64,000 nucleotides of DNA from Phaeosaccion multiseriatum (taxonomy: Eukaryota > Ochrophyta, other classes). The stretch is taken from NCBI GenBank assembly GCA_965112735.1, contig OZ218959.1, forward strand, positions 372,001-436,000. The letters are read 5' to 3'. Shown in pieces: positions 41,862 through 53,886 of this stretch (the first letter of the stretch is position 1; each line of letters begins with the position of its first letter). The notes beneath the pieces were generated by a model that worked only from the letters and a program-made list of their open reading frames with translations, made no database searches and was not told the DNA's origin. The position numbers and the translations under genes are program-made.

Positions 41862-44568
41862 TTACACGTCGATGCCCACCTCTTTCCTCAGTCCTCGAAT
41901 GAGGTCCAGTACCTCCGTCCACTGCCATCTCCTATTCTTCTTGGACACAGGTTCAATCATAGCCCCTATCATCTGTAAGGCAAGCTTCTGATGGTTCACC
42001 AGCCGCCCCACCTCCAAGGCCTCCGTAGGCAGCTCCTGTCCATCCCCCACGCCCACCTCAGATGACAAAAACTCCACCCCCTCTGCCACATCTAGGCAGT
42101 CGATAGCAGGGCCATACTCCCCCTCCCCTGCAGACAGAGGCAGCGGAAAGGCCTTCTCTCTGAGCAGCTTCTTGAGGACGGTTCGCTTCTTGCGCTGCTT
42201 CTCCTCCTCAAACTCTCTCTCCATGTCCATATTGTCTCTCTGCACCCTCTCGTTGAGCGGCCCATAGCCAACCTGTACCCTCTGCAGCAGCCACTCAATG
42301 CCCTCCTCCACACGCGGGTCCGCCTCCCCTCCGTTCCTCGCAGCGTTGGCGGCGCAGCACTGCACCATGACGTCATCACCGTAACCGTTTCCGCCTTCGG
42401 ACAGACCTTCTTCTGTAACGCTCCCCTTCTTTGCCAGCGCCTTCAGCTCCTCCACTTTGTCCTCGAAGGTCAAGCCACCACCACTGTCACTACTGCTGCC
42501 TCCTTCCCCACCCCCCCCCGCCTCCACCCCGGGGGCAAGGTCCGCCTTGTTCTGCAGCAAGAGCAGTGGCTTTCCCCTGAGGTATCGGTGCTCCAGCGTG
42601 GTCGTGAAGAGGGCCTTCGCTTCCTCCCATCGCTGGTCCTTGCCCCCCTCCCTGCTGCCGTCAAACATGTACACAACGCCATGCACGTCGTGGTAGTAGT
42701 TCTTCCAGATGGATCGAATGTTGGAGCCGCCGCCCAAGTCATAGAACTTCACCTGCGTAGGGGGAGGGGGGGGGGAGGAATGCAAGGCATATGAAGGAGG
42801 GCACGTATTTCCTCAGTCGTGCCGCACACACCGCACACACTGGGCACACAAAAGAGCAAAAGAGAGATGGAGAGCCCACTTCTCGCCCTCTTCTCCCCTC
42901 CCTCCTTTCGCTCCCCTCCCTCCTCTCGCTCCTTTCCCTCCTCTCCCCTCCCTCCCCTCTCTCCTCTCCCTCACCTTAAGAGTGTCACTGAGCATCATAG
43001 TTACTGGTTTGAAGCCCACCGTGGGCCTCACACGTGGATCAGCATCCCCCTGCAGAGTCCGCAGCAGAGTGGTCTTGCCACTGCCATCCATACCGGCCAG
43101 AAGCAGCACCGCGATGCGAGGTGTCAGGACAACAGGCCGCTGAGGGCTCATCAGCTCCGAGTCGGAGGGTATTGGCATAGCGGAGCCCTCCACGGCAAGA
43201 TCCCATGGTTGCGTCTGGGTCTCTGTCACACCGTTCGGCCCTGCCTTGTGGCTACTGCTGTTGTTGCTACTACTGCCAGACCCCACCACCTGAGCTTCCT
43301 TTGGTGACCCCCCCACTTTCCGCTTCGCCGACAGTGGACTGTCGACCTTCTTCCCCCCTGCGTGGAGCGCAGAGGTGGAGGCGGAGATGTTGTCATCCAA
43401 GTCCCGAGCTGCAGCCAGCCTGCTGCGCGCTGTAGAGGGCCGCTCCAGGGGCGAGGTGGACTGCGGCTGCTGCTGACTGGGCACTCGGAGGGGGGGCACA
43501 GCCACGTGGAGGGGAAGGCTTGAAGCTGAGGGGGAGGGACGTACGTCATGACTGGAGCTACGCCGCACCCCTGCTGAAGAGCCCCTCCTCTCCCCCCCCC
43601 CTGCCGTCGCTGATGTTCCTCCTGCTGCTGCTGCTGCTGCTGCTGCTTCCCCTGTCCCTACCCCTGCTGCCGCTGCCGACAGACCAATCATCTCCTGCAG
43701 CTGCTGTAAGAGGTAACCGTCAACGTCTGTGGGCATGGCTCGGAGGACTTTGTTGATGAGCGTGGAGAGCACGGGCCCGATCTCGTCTGCCATGTAGATT
43801 CTGTCTTCACGCCGGGCTGGCCGCGCGCCGCTGCTGCTGCTGGCACTCTCTGTCCGTGCTGCCGAGGGCTGGCCATTGAGGCTACTGCTGCTACAGCTGG
43901 CAGCTATACCACTGCCAACTTGCCCCCCCTCCTCGCCTTCACCGCTTTTAAGGCTACGGCTGTTGGCTTCCTGTCGCTCCACAAAGAAGGCCAGCATGGC
44001 CCGCTTCACATCCTTGGGCCTCTTGAGCAGTAAGTGGGTGATGACGCCTCGCATAACGGGGTCGACATGCCTCGACAGGTACATCTGGGTGCCTTCTACC
44101 CTCCGGCGCAGGCGAGAGGAAGAAGCTGGCACAGATGACACAGAGAGAAGGGGGAGGGGGGCGAGGAGTAGTACACGCACGTCACTTGCAGATTCGCAAG
44201 ATGCAGTGGGTTCACAGTGCAGACGAGGCGTAGGGAAGTGTAGGCCATCACAGCCCCCACTCCTCTCCCCACTCAGCAGATACGAAGGACGCACCTGCAG
44301 CGGCGCCGCCGTCTCCAGCCGAGGTACCCCCCTCCCCCGCTCTCCCCCGGCGCCTCTGCTCCCGGAGCTTCCGGATACCTGCCAAGCCGCCACGAGTCTC
44401 CCCAGGCGGTCTCGATCCAGTCCCCACGCCGACAGACGCGGCAGCTAGCCCCTGCCCCTTTCCCGCATTCATACCCATTGAAGATCCATACTTGTCTCCG
44501 GCATCTCCAAGCCCGCACTGTCTCTGCTGCAGATGGTAGTGGTGGTCAGTGTCTGGAGCCGGCATCAT
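41862..44568 (-). CDS. ARL13B-like small GTPase with N-terminal RIIa/DPY-30-like segments, 3 exons
   Basis: Exons 44568-44295, 44125-42975 and 42752-41862 give about 771 residues. The N-terminus is uncertain: an acceptor TTTGCAG lies upstream of this ATG, so a 5' exon is possible. The GTPase domain has G1 'GMDGSGKTTLL', G2 'PTVGF', G3 'YDLGGGSNIRSIWKNYY' and G4 'LQNKADL'. As in ARL13B, a Gly replaces the catalytic Gln of other ARFs after DxGG. The following helix 'GIEWLLQRVQVGYGPLNERV' then an 'EREFEEEKQRKKR' coiled coil matches the ARL13B post-GTPase region (from memory). ARL13B acts in cilia as a GEF for ARL3 (established). Before the GTPase are two helix-turn-helix segments, 'YLSRHVDPVMRGVITHLL' to 'RPKDVKRAMLAFF' (about 107-141) and 'DEIGPVLSTLINKVLRAMP' (about 205-243). 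They resemble RIIa/DPY-30 docking-dimerisation domains. A Ser-rich linker with 'KVGGSPKEAQVVGSGSSS' joins them to the GTPase. Confidence 0.82.
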
Positions 44569-44780
44569 TGCGGCTGCGGCTCCGCTGCTTCTCCTGCCCC
44601 TGCCCCCCGCTCTTCTACTGCTGCTCCCTTCTCCCCCTCCTGCTGCAAATCGAAACAAGGGATCGGTTACTCGTGCGATCTGTGATTGGAAATTGTAACA
44701 CCAACTTGTGAGCGACTTCTCGACTTTCGGGTCGATATACCGATACATGTATCGAGACGTGTGCTCTATTTTTTTTTCCT

Positions 44781-44836
44781 GGGCGGGGTCTTTGATGTGC
44801 ATCGCGCAGTGTAAGGGCGGGGTCTTTGATGTGCAT
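44781..44836. repeat. 22-bp direct repeat
   Basis: GGGCGGGGTCTTTGATGTGC plus AT occurs at 44781-44802 and again exactly at 44815-44836, upstream of the ARL13B-like start. It could be a duplicated promoter element. Confidence 0.8.
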
Positions 44837-45515
44837 GCATGTTCCAATCTTCGTCCCCATCGTCGAAGTCGCTGACAAGAATGCGTCCAAGGCTGCGTCC
44901 AAGGCTCGTCTCTGCGTGGACACCAGCAGCGACGATTGATGACGCTACGCAGGAGGCCATCTAATCGAGCTACGATGACGCGATGACTTTATGTCCTGCT
45001 CTGGCTTGTCGCTATCTTTGACTTTGATTTATTCAGTGTAGTAACTTCAAGAAGAAGGGGAGAGGGGGTTGAAGTCAACTGAAGGCCCGAGAGGCCTGAG
45101 ACTGAGACGGGGCTGTTCCTCCCGAGCCGCGTCGAGACAGACAGCACAGCACAGCACAGCAAAGCACCGCACGGGACTGACTCTCTGTGCGAGCAGCGAT
45201 CGAGCAGCCCCCTCGCGAAGCTGACTGGAAGTGCGCAGCTGCTGAGCACAACGAAGCGGACATGGGTATACTACTACCTGTTATCGTCTGCCTCTCTGAC
45301 GGCGTGCCCTGTCTCAATGAAGCAGGCACGTCTGTCTGCCTCAGACGGAAGGAAGGAAGGAAGGAAGGCGACGGCGACACGCGCTTTGTACAGTCATAAG
45401 TCATTTGCCTGCCTGCCATTCCCTTGAAGCGAGCTACACCCCTCACGAAGGGACCTCCCTCCTCCCGCAGCCTGCGTGGACAAGAACGGCCTGGTCACTA
45501 CGTTGCTTGCGCTCT
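44837..45515. other. Spacer between ARL13B-like gene and DUF2009 gene
   Basis: Contains a short open region with an ATG at 44960 (minus) that might hold a 5' exon of the ARL13B-like gene ('VSDFDDGDEDW'), a CAGCACAGCACAGC run (45141-45165) and (GGAA)n at 45351-45369. No separate gene is supported. Confidence 0.4.
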
Positions 45516-48500
45516 TCACTTCCAGTCGCCGTCAAAGCCCTGAAATCCGAGCAGCATGAAGGCGTTGTAGTAGCGTTTCTTGGCCACCTTGCTACACCAA
45601 TTCCAAGTGCTGGTCAGCCTGCCATCAATACAACTTCCTCCGTCGTCTCCGTCCCCGTCAAAGCCATGCTTGAAGTAGTCGCTCAGGATGTTCATCTGAC
45701 ACCCCCTCACACCACCCCACTCCTTCTCGAGATACCTAAGCACCACCGGGTCCTCTTGTGCCAGCGCCTCCAGTCCATTGACAGTGTCAGCCACGGGCCT
45801 GAGGATGCGAGGAATCTGCGTGTACTTGTCGATGAACATGAGTGCATTGGGTACATCCCGGTCACCCAAGTGCACTACGCTGAGCCCCACCCACGCGCCG
45901 CATTCGGACTGCACTCTCCCCAGGATGTTGCGCATTTGACTGCTGATGGATGGACACGATTGCACGCGATTCAAGCCCTGGCCGGTGTTGGCCAGCCTGC
46001 AAGCGCCAGAGGGACAAACCACGGAACAAAAACAATATCCGAACAGGGAGGGCGTCAGCAGAGATGAGATGAGGGAGAGAAACAGAAATAACGGATGGGG
46101 TGGGGTGAGAGAGAGAAGAGACAGGAAAAGAGCCGAGTCAGTCAATCAGTCAGTCAGTCAGTCAGTCAGTCAGTCGCTCTGCCTCCGAGTCATCCAGCAA
46201 GGCCAGCCAGCCAGCCAGTGAGCCAACCACGAACCTGTAGCTAGCCCTGCCCGACAAGAGGTCGCTGTCCGCGTGGTACCAGAGGCGGAACATGTTGCGC
46301 ATAGCCTCTGCCCACAGGCGCAGGCTCTGCGTGACGAAGGTGTACTGAGTGGCGTGGTCGTGGTTGAGCTTGGCGCCTCCGCGGTTAATAGCGCTGCCAA
46401 ATCCGTAGCTGCTGCCCGACAGGTACGAGTCGTATCTGTCGTCCGTCGGTCCGGAGGCAAGGAGGAGGAGGAGGAGGAGGAGGAGGAGGAGGAGGAGGAG
46501 GAGGAGCGAACACAGCAACACAGGAGGAGCAAAGAAGTAACCCAGGCAACACAGCAGGTTAGAGTCGTATGGATGTATGCATACCACGTCCTTCGCTACA
46601 TAGCAGCTAGATGCCAGACAAAGACAAAGACAAAGGCAGAGTCCACCCTTGCTGAGGAGAGGAGCCTCAGCTTCAAAAGAGGGAACGGCTGATCGATCTA
46701 CCGACCGAGGTGACGACAGCATCACGAGACTGCTGCCCCTAGACCTCATCTCCTACCTCCCCGAGTGAAGTGTGCATGTGTGTGTGCGTGTGTCTGCCCC
46801 CAGTCCCCCCCCCCTCACCACAAACTCACTTGCTATACATGCCTCCCAGGCCCCTCCCCCCGCTCCCCTTAAGCCTGAGCGAGTATCCGTCCTCCGCCTG
46901 TTGGGGCCTAAAGTTCTCCTTGAGCAGCCTCAACACCCGATCCACAGGCGCCATGTTGAAGGCAAGGTAGTTGTGTGCGTCTGAGATGGAGTCAATAACC
47001 CTGCACACATCCGCCTCCGAAAGGGTGGGGGAGGTGTAGTCCGTGATGAGCGCCTGCCTTGCCGCTCGCTTCTCTGCCACAGAGGCATCCACTTGTGCTC
47101 TGGAGGTGCTGCTTTGACTCGAGGATGGCCCCCCTGCTCCGCCCACAATGCCCTCGTGAGTGGCGGCGAGGATGCGCGAGTCTCGCAGCAGCTCCAGGCC
47201 GTTACGCGCTTTGAGGAAGGTCGTCACCACCTGCACGCACGCGCACACGCACACACGCACACACACCGACAGAAGGAGTGATATTGTTAACACGTTTCAA
47301 GTCCTTGACACAACAACGACCTGACGTCATTTCACGCACACACGCGCATACTCACGCACGCACACACTCACCTGCACTTCTGCCACGAGCTCGTAGCCCA
47401 GGCGGTCCTTGTAGTACTGCGCGTCCTGCAGCATGTACATCATCTTGCCGTAGTTGGAGCGCATCTTCTCGGGGTTCGTGATCTTGTAGCGCCGCCCCAC
47501 CTCGAAGGCCCTGCTCACACATGGATAGATGGATGGCAGCGGACGGACGGATGGACGATGACCGCAGATGGCAGCAGATGGTAGGGTTAGTTCCCGATGG
47601 CGTTAACATACGGGCATGGTGGGTGGCGTGAGTAGACAGACCCAGTCAAGAGCGGGAAGAGAGGAGCGCACATGTTCACTCGTCCAAGGCGGGGGCCCTG
47701 GCTACTTGTTGGGTCCGCCCCTTCCCCCAACCCCCCAAGCACCCCCACCTTCTGAAGAAGTCTTCATTGTCCATCTTGCTCCTGCCCCCTCTGATCAGCC
47801 TCTCCCCTCCGCCTATGTTGCCTGCCACCGCCAGCCCCGTCAGCAGGCTCAGCATCTTGTCGAGCTCTTCTCGGATAATCTTGAGCTTGTTGTAACGGCT
47901 GAACGTGTCCACCTGCATCGTGTTGGGGGTGGGAGCAATGCCATGCCCAAGCACGAGTACACGAGCACCAAGTCAGGCGGTGCTTTGCTGCGGAGCAACG
48001 ACTGGGACGGAAGAGAAACAGCGAATACGCGAGTGCGTGCATGTGTGTGCGTGCGTGCGTCGCGTCCCTCGCTCGTCACAACATGGCATGTGACGGATGG
48101 CAGACGAAGGCATATGGGCAGGCAGACAGGCAGTGCCCCGCACTCATCCGCACCCCTTCTCCTCTCGGTACCTTATCGGTGTACTCTGACACCTCCAGCG
48201 CGTTCTCCAGCAGCGTCAGCAGCCTCCGCTCCTCTGCGCTCAGCCTCAGCGGCACGTACTCGCACACCTTGAGCATCGACGCGTCGAGCAGCCCCGCCTC
48301 CCTAGGGCCCTTCTTTGCCTTCTTCTTCCTACTGCGGCGCTCGGTCTCGTCGTCGTCTTCTGAGCCGCTGTCCACTACTCTATCGGTCAAGTCCTCCTCC
48401 TCCTCCTCCTCAGCCTCCTCCTCCTCCTCCTCCTCCTCCTCCTCCTCCTCATCATCATCATCATCATCCTGATCATCTTCGTCCTCCTGCTCCGGCCCTG

Positions 48501-50116
48501 CTACCCCCTCTCCCTCTCCTTCTCCCTGCCTGTGCTTCTGTATGCCATTGGCGCTCTCTGCGGTGGGATCGTCGTCGCTATCCATCACGTCTGCTCCTCC
48601 ATCTGCGTCGCCATTTGTTGCAGGGGCAGAGACAGTGTCCTTATCCTTGACGAGCCCAGCCCCACCTGCTTCTGCTGCTGCTGCTGCTGCTGCGTCTTCT
48701 ACTGTTTCTGCACCATCCGTGCCGAGCGAAAGGAAGGGACGAGAGGAGACGGTTGCGAGCGATGAGATGATCTAACTGCGTGGATAGTGAACACAAGAGG
48801 TGGGAGACGAGCGAGAAGCCTCGCCTTGCCGGCGCCGAAGCAAAGGGAGGAAGGAAACACCACACGTTTGGTACCAGACAGGCGTGCAGACTGAAGCCTA
48901 CAACGGGCAACGTCCCGCCGGACCCGTCCTCCCAACTCACCGTCTACCGCTGCGGCTCGTGGTGGTGTCTTCTGAGTGCTCCCCTCCCCCCCCTCCCCTT
49001 GCCCGTTGAGCTGCCTCCGCTGCTCCGTCTCCATGAGCTCGTCGTCTGGACTCTCCATCACCTCGCCCAGGAGGGCCTGTGGTACCGTGCACGTGGGAGG
49101 GAGGGGAGTTGAGTCGCTCGCTCTGGCTTGATCAGTACCGAACGTGTCATAAATCACCCTACATGCGTAAGGCGTCGCCTGTCACGCCTGGCAGGGGGGT
49201 GGGGGTGTTCAACATACAGCTCCAGACAGCAGCTCTACACGCGGCTTCGCACGGGTGGAAGGCTGGCACCCCTGCCACTTCACTCGTGGCTCAAATCTCT
49301 AAGCCCATGGGATCCCATCCCTTCCTCATCTCTCCCCAGTCCGGCAACAAGTGACGGAGGTTTTGTACAAAGAAAAAGAGAAAAGGGGGGCGCGGAGCAC
49401 AGCAAGGCCCGGCAGGAGCGGAAATTCATCCATATCCCTCACCTGCGTGGTGTGATCTGCCCTCTTCCCTCGGCGGTGCTGATGCCCCCAGCAGGGGCGG
49501 CAGTAGGGCTCATCGCAGTTGAGGCAGATGAGCTCTGCTGTCTGGTCCTCGCACTGGATACATGTCAGGCCCGCCTCTTGCTGCTGCTGCTGTGCGTCCC
49601 GATTACTATCTGGTGGACCAGCGGGAGGAGGTGGGGTGTGGTCGCGAGTCTTCAGGGACGGTTTGGAAGGTGGGGGGGGGGGAGGGAGAGGGGGGTAGGG
49701 GAAGGGCAGGGAGAGGAAGACAGCGAGAGAGCCGATTAGTGGTCGCCAAGGATGCTCTGCCAATGGCGAAGATAGAAGGATTGGGGCGGAGGATCAAGAG
49801 AGAGGGGGAGGGAGTGCTGGAAGGTGGCACAGGCACGCAAGGGGACAGTGAAGGAGAAACGTAGAGGTAACATGCAGTGAGAGAGAAAAGAAGCAGCAGC
49901 TGCTGCAGTAGCGGCAATAGCATGCATCGAATGCAGCCGCCGGTGCCGTACGAAGGGAGTAAAAAGCAGCAAAAGGGGAAGAGGGAAGAAAGAGGGAGAG
50001 GGAAGATGGGAAAATGAAGCAACTTTTCGGCGCCTTACCTCTTCGCTGCTGCTTCTACGGATGTGGCGAACCTTCTCCCTCAGCGACTCAGCGTACCCGC
50101 CCTCTCTATCGTCCAT
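45516..50116 (-). CDS. B-box zinc finger plus DUF2009 (UPF0652-type) protein, 9 exons
   Basis: Exons: 50116-50039, 49589-49443, 49076-48941, 48707-48172, 47912-47749, 47510-47372, 47230-46830, 46435-46235 and 45996-45516. All phases close, giving 760 residues. Exon 2 encodes a B-box-like zinc finger, 'CIQCEDQTAELICLNCDEPY' continuing 'CRPCWGHQHRRGKRADH'. Exon 4 has a long Asp/Glu run. The DUF2009 domain starts near 'ENALEVSEYTDK' and includes 'AFEVGRRYKITNPEKMRSNY', 'QSLRLWAEAMRNMFRLWY', 'LANTGQGLNRVQ', 'HLGDRDVPNALMFIDKYTQI' and the terminal 'GSCIDGRLTSTWNWCSK' to 'LLGFQGFDGDW'. The order and these motifs match plant and protist DUF2009 proteins (from memory). The function of the family is not established; the B-box suggests protein interaction or ubiquitin-related work (inference). 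The exon 2 acceptor was placed at GCACAG|CAG for phase; a NAGNAG alternative exists. Confidence 0.83.
46139..46176. repeat. (CAGT)n in the last DUF2009 intron
   Basis: A tetranucleotide array lies between exons 8 and 9. The same CAGT unit recurs at 6041-6080, 54236-54298 and 57781-57893. Confidence 0.9.
46458..46505. repeat. (GGA)n before exon 8 of the DUF2009 gene
   Basis: A GGA run on the plus strand forms a long pyrimidine tract close upstream of the minus-strand acceptor at 46436. Confidence 0.9.
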
Positions 50117-50752
50117 GCTTGCCCTTGTCTCTTTTTCCCTCGTTATCGCTACACTGATTTCTCCTAAGCCAATTATAACCCCGGGGGCCGCACCCGTTGC
50201 TCGCCTCCTCCCGCAACTCTCCCTCTCTCTCTCCCCCTCTCTCTAGTTTTTCCCTACGCAGCTCTAACAAAAGCAGCCGTGGATATAAGACAGGTACAAG
50301 GAGGAGAGAGTATAGGGAGGAGCAAGCACTAGGGGAGGGACAGGCAAGCAGAGGGAGCAAGGTACGAGGAAAGAGGGGAGGAGAGAAGGAGGCGCCTCTG
50401 CTTGCGCGCAGACGGTGGGGGGTCGAGGGATTGTGGATGCCAACCAAACGACTCTGTTTGGTTGGGCCTGTGATTGTGGCGAACGGGAGCAAGTGAAGGA
50501 GCGGAGAGAGCATCCACTGCCTGTGGTTGCTGCTCTGCTCCCAGGCCTGCTCTGTTGCAGTCCACGCTCTGTTGCAGTCCACGCTTCCACTTTATTGGGG
50601 GCGCAACCGTCGCTCTCGCTCACTTCGCTGCTGCTACTGTGTAGCTGATCCTATGAACCACATTGTGACTCGTCTCAAGCCCCTCCAACCCTCCCCTCCG
50701 GCGCCCTTCTCACCCACAGGCCAGCTCTCTGTCCTCTGAAAAGGCGACAGCC
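50117..50752. promoter_or_regulatory. Divergent promoter, DUF2009 gene / phosphatase gene
   Basis: A 636-bp gap between divergent starts. It contains CTCTCTCTCCCCCTCTCTC (50221-50246) and a short direct repeat CTCTGTTGCAGTCCACGCT at 50548-50585. No gene or clear core promoter element was found. Confidence 0.45.
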
Positions 50753-51055
50753 ATGGCGTCTTCTCCGCGCAGCCGTGACACATGCGGGCCAATGTCTCGC
50801 AGGCCGTCCGACCTGTCTCGCTTGGGCAGCGCACGCAACCTGCGCAGCGAGAAGGAGCAGGCAGACCGGTTGTGTGGCCTCATCTCAGAGAGAGACGCAG
50901 CCATCAACGCGCTAGAGTACGAGGTTCAGCGGCTGACCAACGAGTTGCAGTCGGCCACCAAGGTAGGTATACAAGTCTCAGGATGATGAGCCCCGTGGGC
51001 GAGCACTGTCAATGGGGGATTTGCTTCGGACGATCTGCGCCTCACACCGCTGCTC

Positions 51056-51086
<31 letters not shown>

Positions 51087-53886
51087 GTCCCTCCCTCCCG
51101 CACACCCCTCTCCTGTCGTCCTCGTCCTGCAGGTGGTGAAGCGCGAGCACCCGCTGGAGCCTGTGATCCACCTCGTAGACGAACAGGGAACAAGAGGTAT
51201 GACTACGTACGCGCACACACGCGCCCAGGACCCTCACCCCTAACCTCACCCTCTCCCTCACCCTCACCCCTTACCTCACTCACCCCCTCCCCTTCCCCCT
51301 CACGCCCCACGCCCCACCCCTCAACCCTCATCCCCCTCTCTCAGGGACACACATGGGCCGTACGGCCTCAATGGCCACTGCCACGGCTCTCCGTGACATG
51401 GGGCCCACTAAGAAGAAAGACGAGCTCGCACAGAAGCTTGTGGGGGTGTTCAAAGCCCCCAAGGACCATGCTGCTTACCTCACTTCGAGGCTCTTCGCTA
51501 AGGATATCATGAAGCTGTGCAAGCGCGTGTCCGGCATCTTTGAGGCAGAACCCCGCTGTCAGTTCGTGCAGAGCCCGGTCTATGTGTTTGGGGATATTCA
51601 TGGAAACCTGGAGGTATGTGTGTAAGGAGAGAGAGAGAGAGGAGAGAGGGGGGGAGAGAGGGAGAGGTAGAGAGAAAGGAGAGAGGGAGGGAGAGAGAGA
51701 CACGGAGAGGCCGAAGAGCGGTGGGCATTAGTTCTCCCATTCGCTGCCCATTGTGTTGCTCTCTCTGCCTATCCCGTTTCCTTCCTCGTCGCCTCGCGTC
51801 AGGATGGGAAGGGCATGAGAAGAACTCCACCACTAGCCTCGCTCGGGCAGGGGCTGACTCCTGTCTCTCCCTCTGTCTCCTTGCCTGCCTTCCTGCCTGC
51901 TTCCCTTCGTCTCTCCACCTGCTTGCCTGCTGGCCTACCTGCCTGCCTTCCTGTCCACACAGGACCTGCACTTCTTCGCAGACAACATCTGGAAGCTTGG
52001 AATGAACCTCACAGCGGGAAAGTTCCTCTTCCTTGGCGACTATGTGGATCGCGGCTTGCTGGGCTTAGAAGTGCTGGCCTATCTCTTTGCTCTCAAGATT
52101 GAGCACCCCGACAAGCTCATCATGCTGCGCGGGAACCACGAGCTACGCGATGTCAATGGCTGGGTGGAGTACTACCGTGAGAAGTCCTTCCTATGGCAGT
52201 GTCAGCATCGCTTTGACGACGAACTCGGGGAGGAGGTGTGGGAGGCTTGTAACGCTGTGTTCGACAGACTGCCCTTGGCCGCGGTCATTGACCACGACAT
52301 TTTCTGCGTACACGGGGGCATCCCCCGGCCAATGGTTGACTCCTCTTCACGCATCCAAGACTTGCTGACCGTGCCGGCAGTGGCTGGGGTATGTCCACCC
52401 AACGAGCTTGAGACGTTCGAGTCACAGCAGATTGCGTCTGATTGTTTGTGGAGCGACCCGGCCAAGGAGGACCAAGAGCGGGCACTTGATGACACAGGCT
52501 TCGGCGAGAGTCTGAGGGGGGGGGGTGCTATTTGCTTCGGAGCCAAGGCGATAGACGACTTCCTTAAAGAAGGGAACCTCAGCTATATTGTGCGGGCGCA
52601 CGAGGCTCACAGCGAGGGGGTTTCACTCTCCAAGGGGGCCAAGGTGTTTACGGTGTTTAGCACCAGCAAGGATCACGGGCAGGGCAAGGGGGCGATGTGC
52701 GGATGCATACTCGTAGACTTTGACAAGATTCAGGTGAGGGAGGGGAAGGGCTGCATTGATTGGAGAAGGAGAGGGCTGGATTGACTCCTTGACTTATCTA
52801 CCTATCTTACTTGCAGGGGACTTAATCGACTGTTCGACTGTCTGCACATCTTCGGCGGACAACAGGCAGGGCCTGAATTGCTTTTTCGACTCGCTATCTG
52901 TCAAGTCTGTATTGTATTGGATTGGATTGGCTCGGGCAGAGAGGATTGGGCGTGTGTCAAGTCTGTATTGGCTTGGGCAGAGAGGATTGGGTGTGTTTCA
53001 AGTCTGGATTGGCTTGGGCAGAAAGGGTTGGGCGTGTGTCCGCGGGGGCGTGGATGCTCGGCTCCTGTCCTGCCCGCGCCCCTCTTCCTCTCCCGCAATC
53101 TCTGTGTAACGCCATGTACTCACACTATACTCTCTCTCTCTCTCCCTCTCTCCTCTCTCCCCCCCCCCCCCTCCCCCTCTCTCTCTCCCTGACCCTTCCC
53201 AGGTGATCAATCGCTCGAGCCGTTACCGCAACAAGTATGTGCACCGCCGAGACTCCTTGTCCCTCGCGAATCTCTCTCTCGACGACAAGGAGAAGCTTGC
53301 GCACATCGGAGTAGTCACAGAGAACTACGCAGCATCAGCCAGGTTAGTAAGTCAGTAACAACGTGCGTGAGTGCGTGCGTGAGTGGGTGGGTGCGTGCGT
53401 GCCTGCGTGCGTTCACACTACACTGTCTGGGCGCCCCCCCGGGGGACTGTAGGATGCAGTGCAGTGCAGTGCAGTGCCGTGCCGTGCCGTGCCGTGCCGT
53501 GCGGTGTCTCGTTGCCGTACTCCGAGAGCGAGACTGTAGCACACCTCCCTCTCTCGCACCCTTACCTCCTCTGTCTCCCCGCCTCGCTCTGCTCTGCTCT
53601 GCCCTGCCCGTATGCCTCTGCTCTGCCCATACGCTACACCTATCCATCCATCCATCCATCCATCCGTCTATTGACCTATGTGTCCATCCATGCATTCATC
53701 CATCCATCCATCCATCCATCCATATACCTCTGTCTGTGCCTGCTCAGGAACGAGGACGACAGCGACGAGGACGAGGACGACTTCGAGGGCTACTACGATC
53801 ACGCCGTAGGGGAAGACAACTCAAGCGACGAGGAGACGAAGGGGGGCGGCGGCGGCGGGGATGGCAGCAGAAGGACCTCAAGGTGA
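50753..53886 (+). CDS. PPP-family serine/threonine protein phosphatase, 6 exons
   Basis: Exons 50753-50962, 51133-51196, 51345-51613, 51963-52733, 53203-53342 and 53748-53886 give 530 residues with perfect phases. All PPP metal-binding motifs are present: 'GDIHGN' (174-179), 'GDYVDRG' (206-212), 'GNHE' (238-241) and the later His in 'CVHGGIPRP', plus a late 'HEAHSEG' block (established catalytic signature). The catalytic core is PP1/PP2A-like, but the region after '[13 protein letters not shown]' is longer and diverged, with '[17 protein letters not shown]'. The N-terminus has a coiled coil ('[20 protein letters not shown]'). The C-terminus is an acidic Asp/Glu tail, then poly-Gly and 'SRRTSR'. 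It does not match a standard PP1, PP2A or PP2B holoenzyme subunit by its extensions, so it may be a protist-specific PPP. Substrate unknown. Confidence 0.88.
53640..53724. repeat. (ATCC)n in phosphatase intron 5
   Basis: CATCCATCCATC arrays lie upstream of the exon 6 acceptor. The same intron also contains GTGCGTGCGTGA and (GCAGT/GCCGT)n blocks at 53455-53500. Confidence 0.85.
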
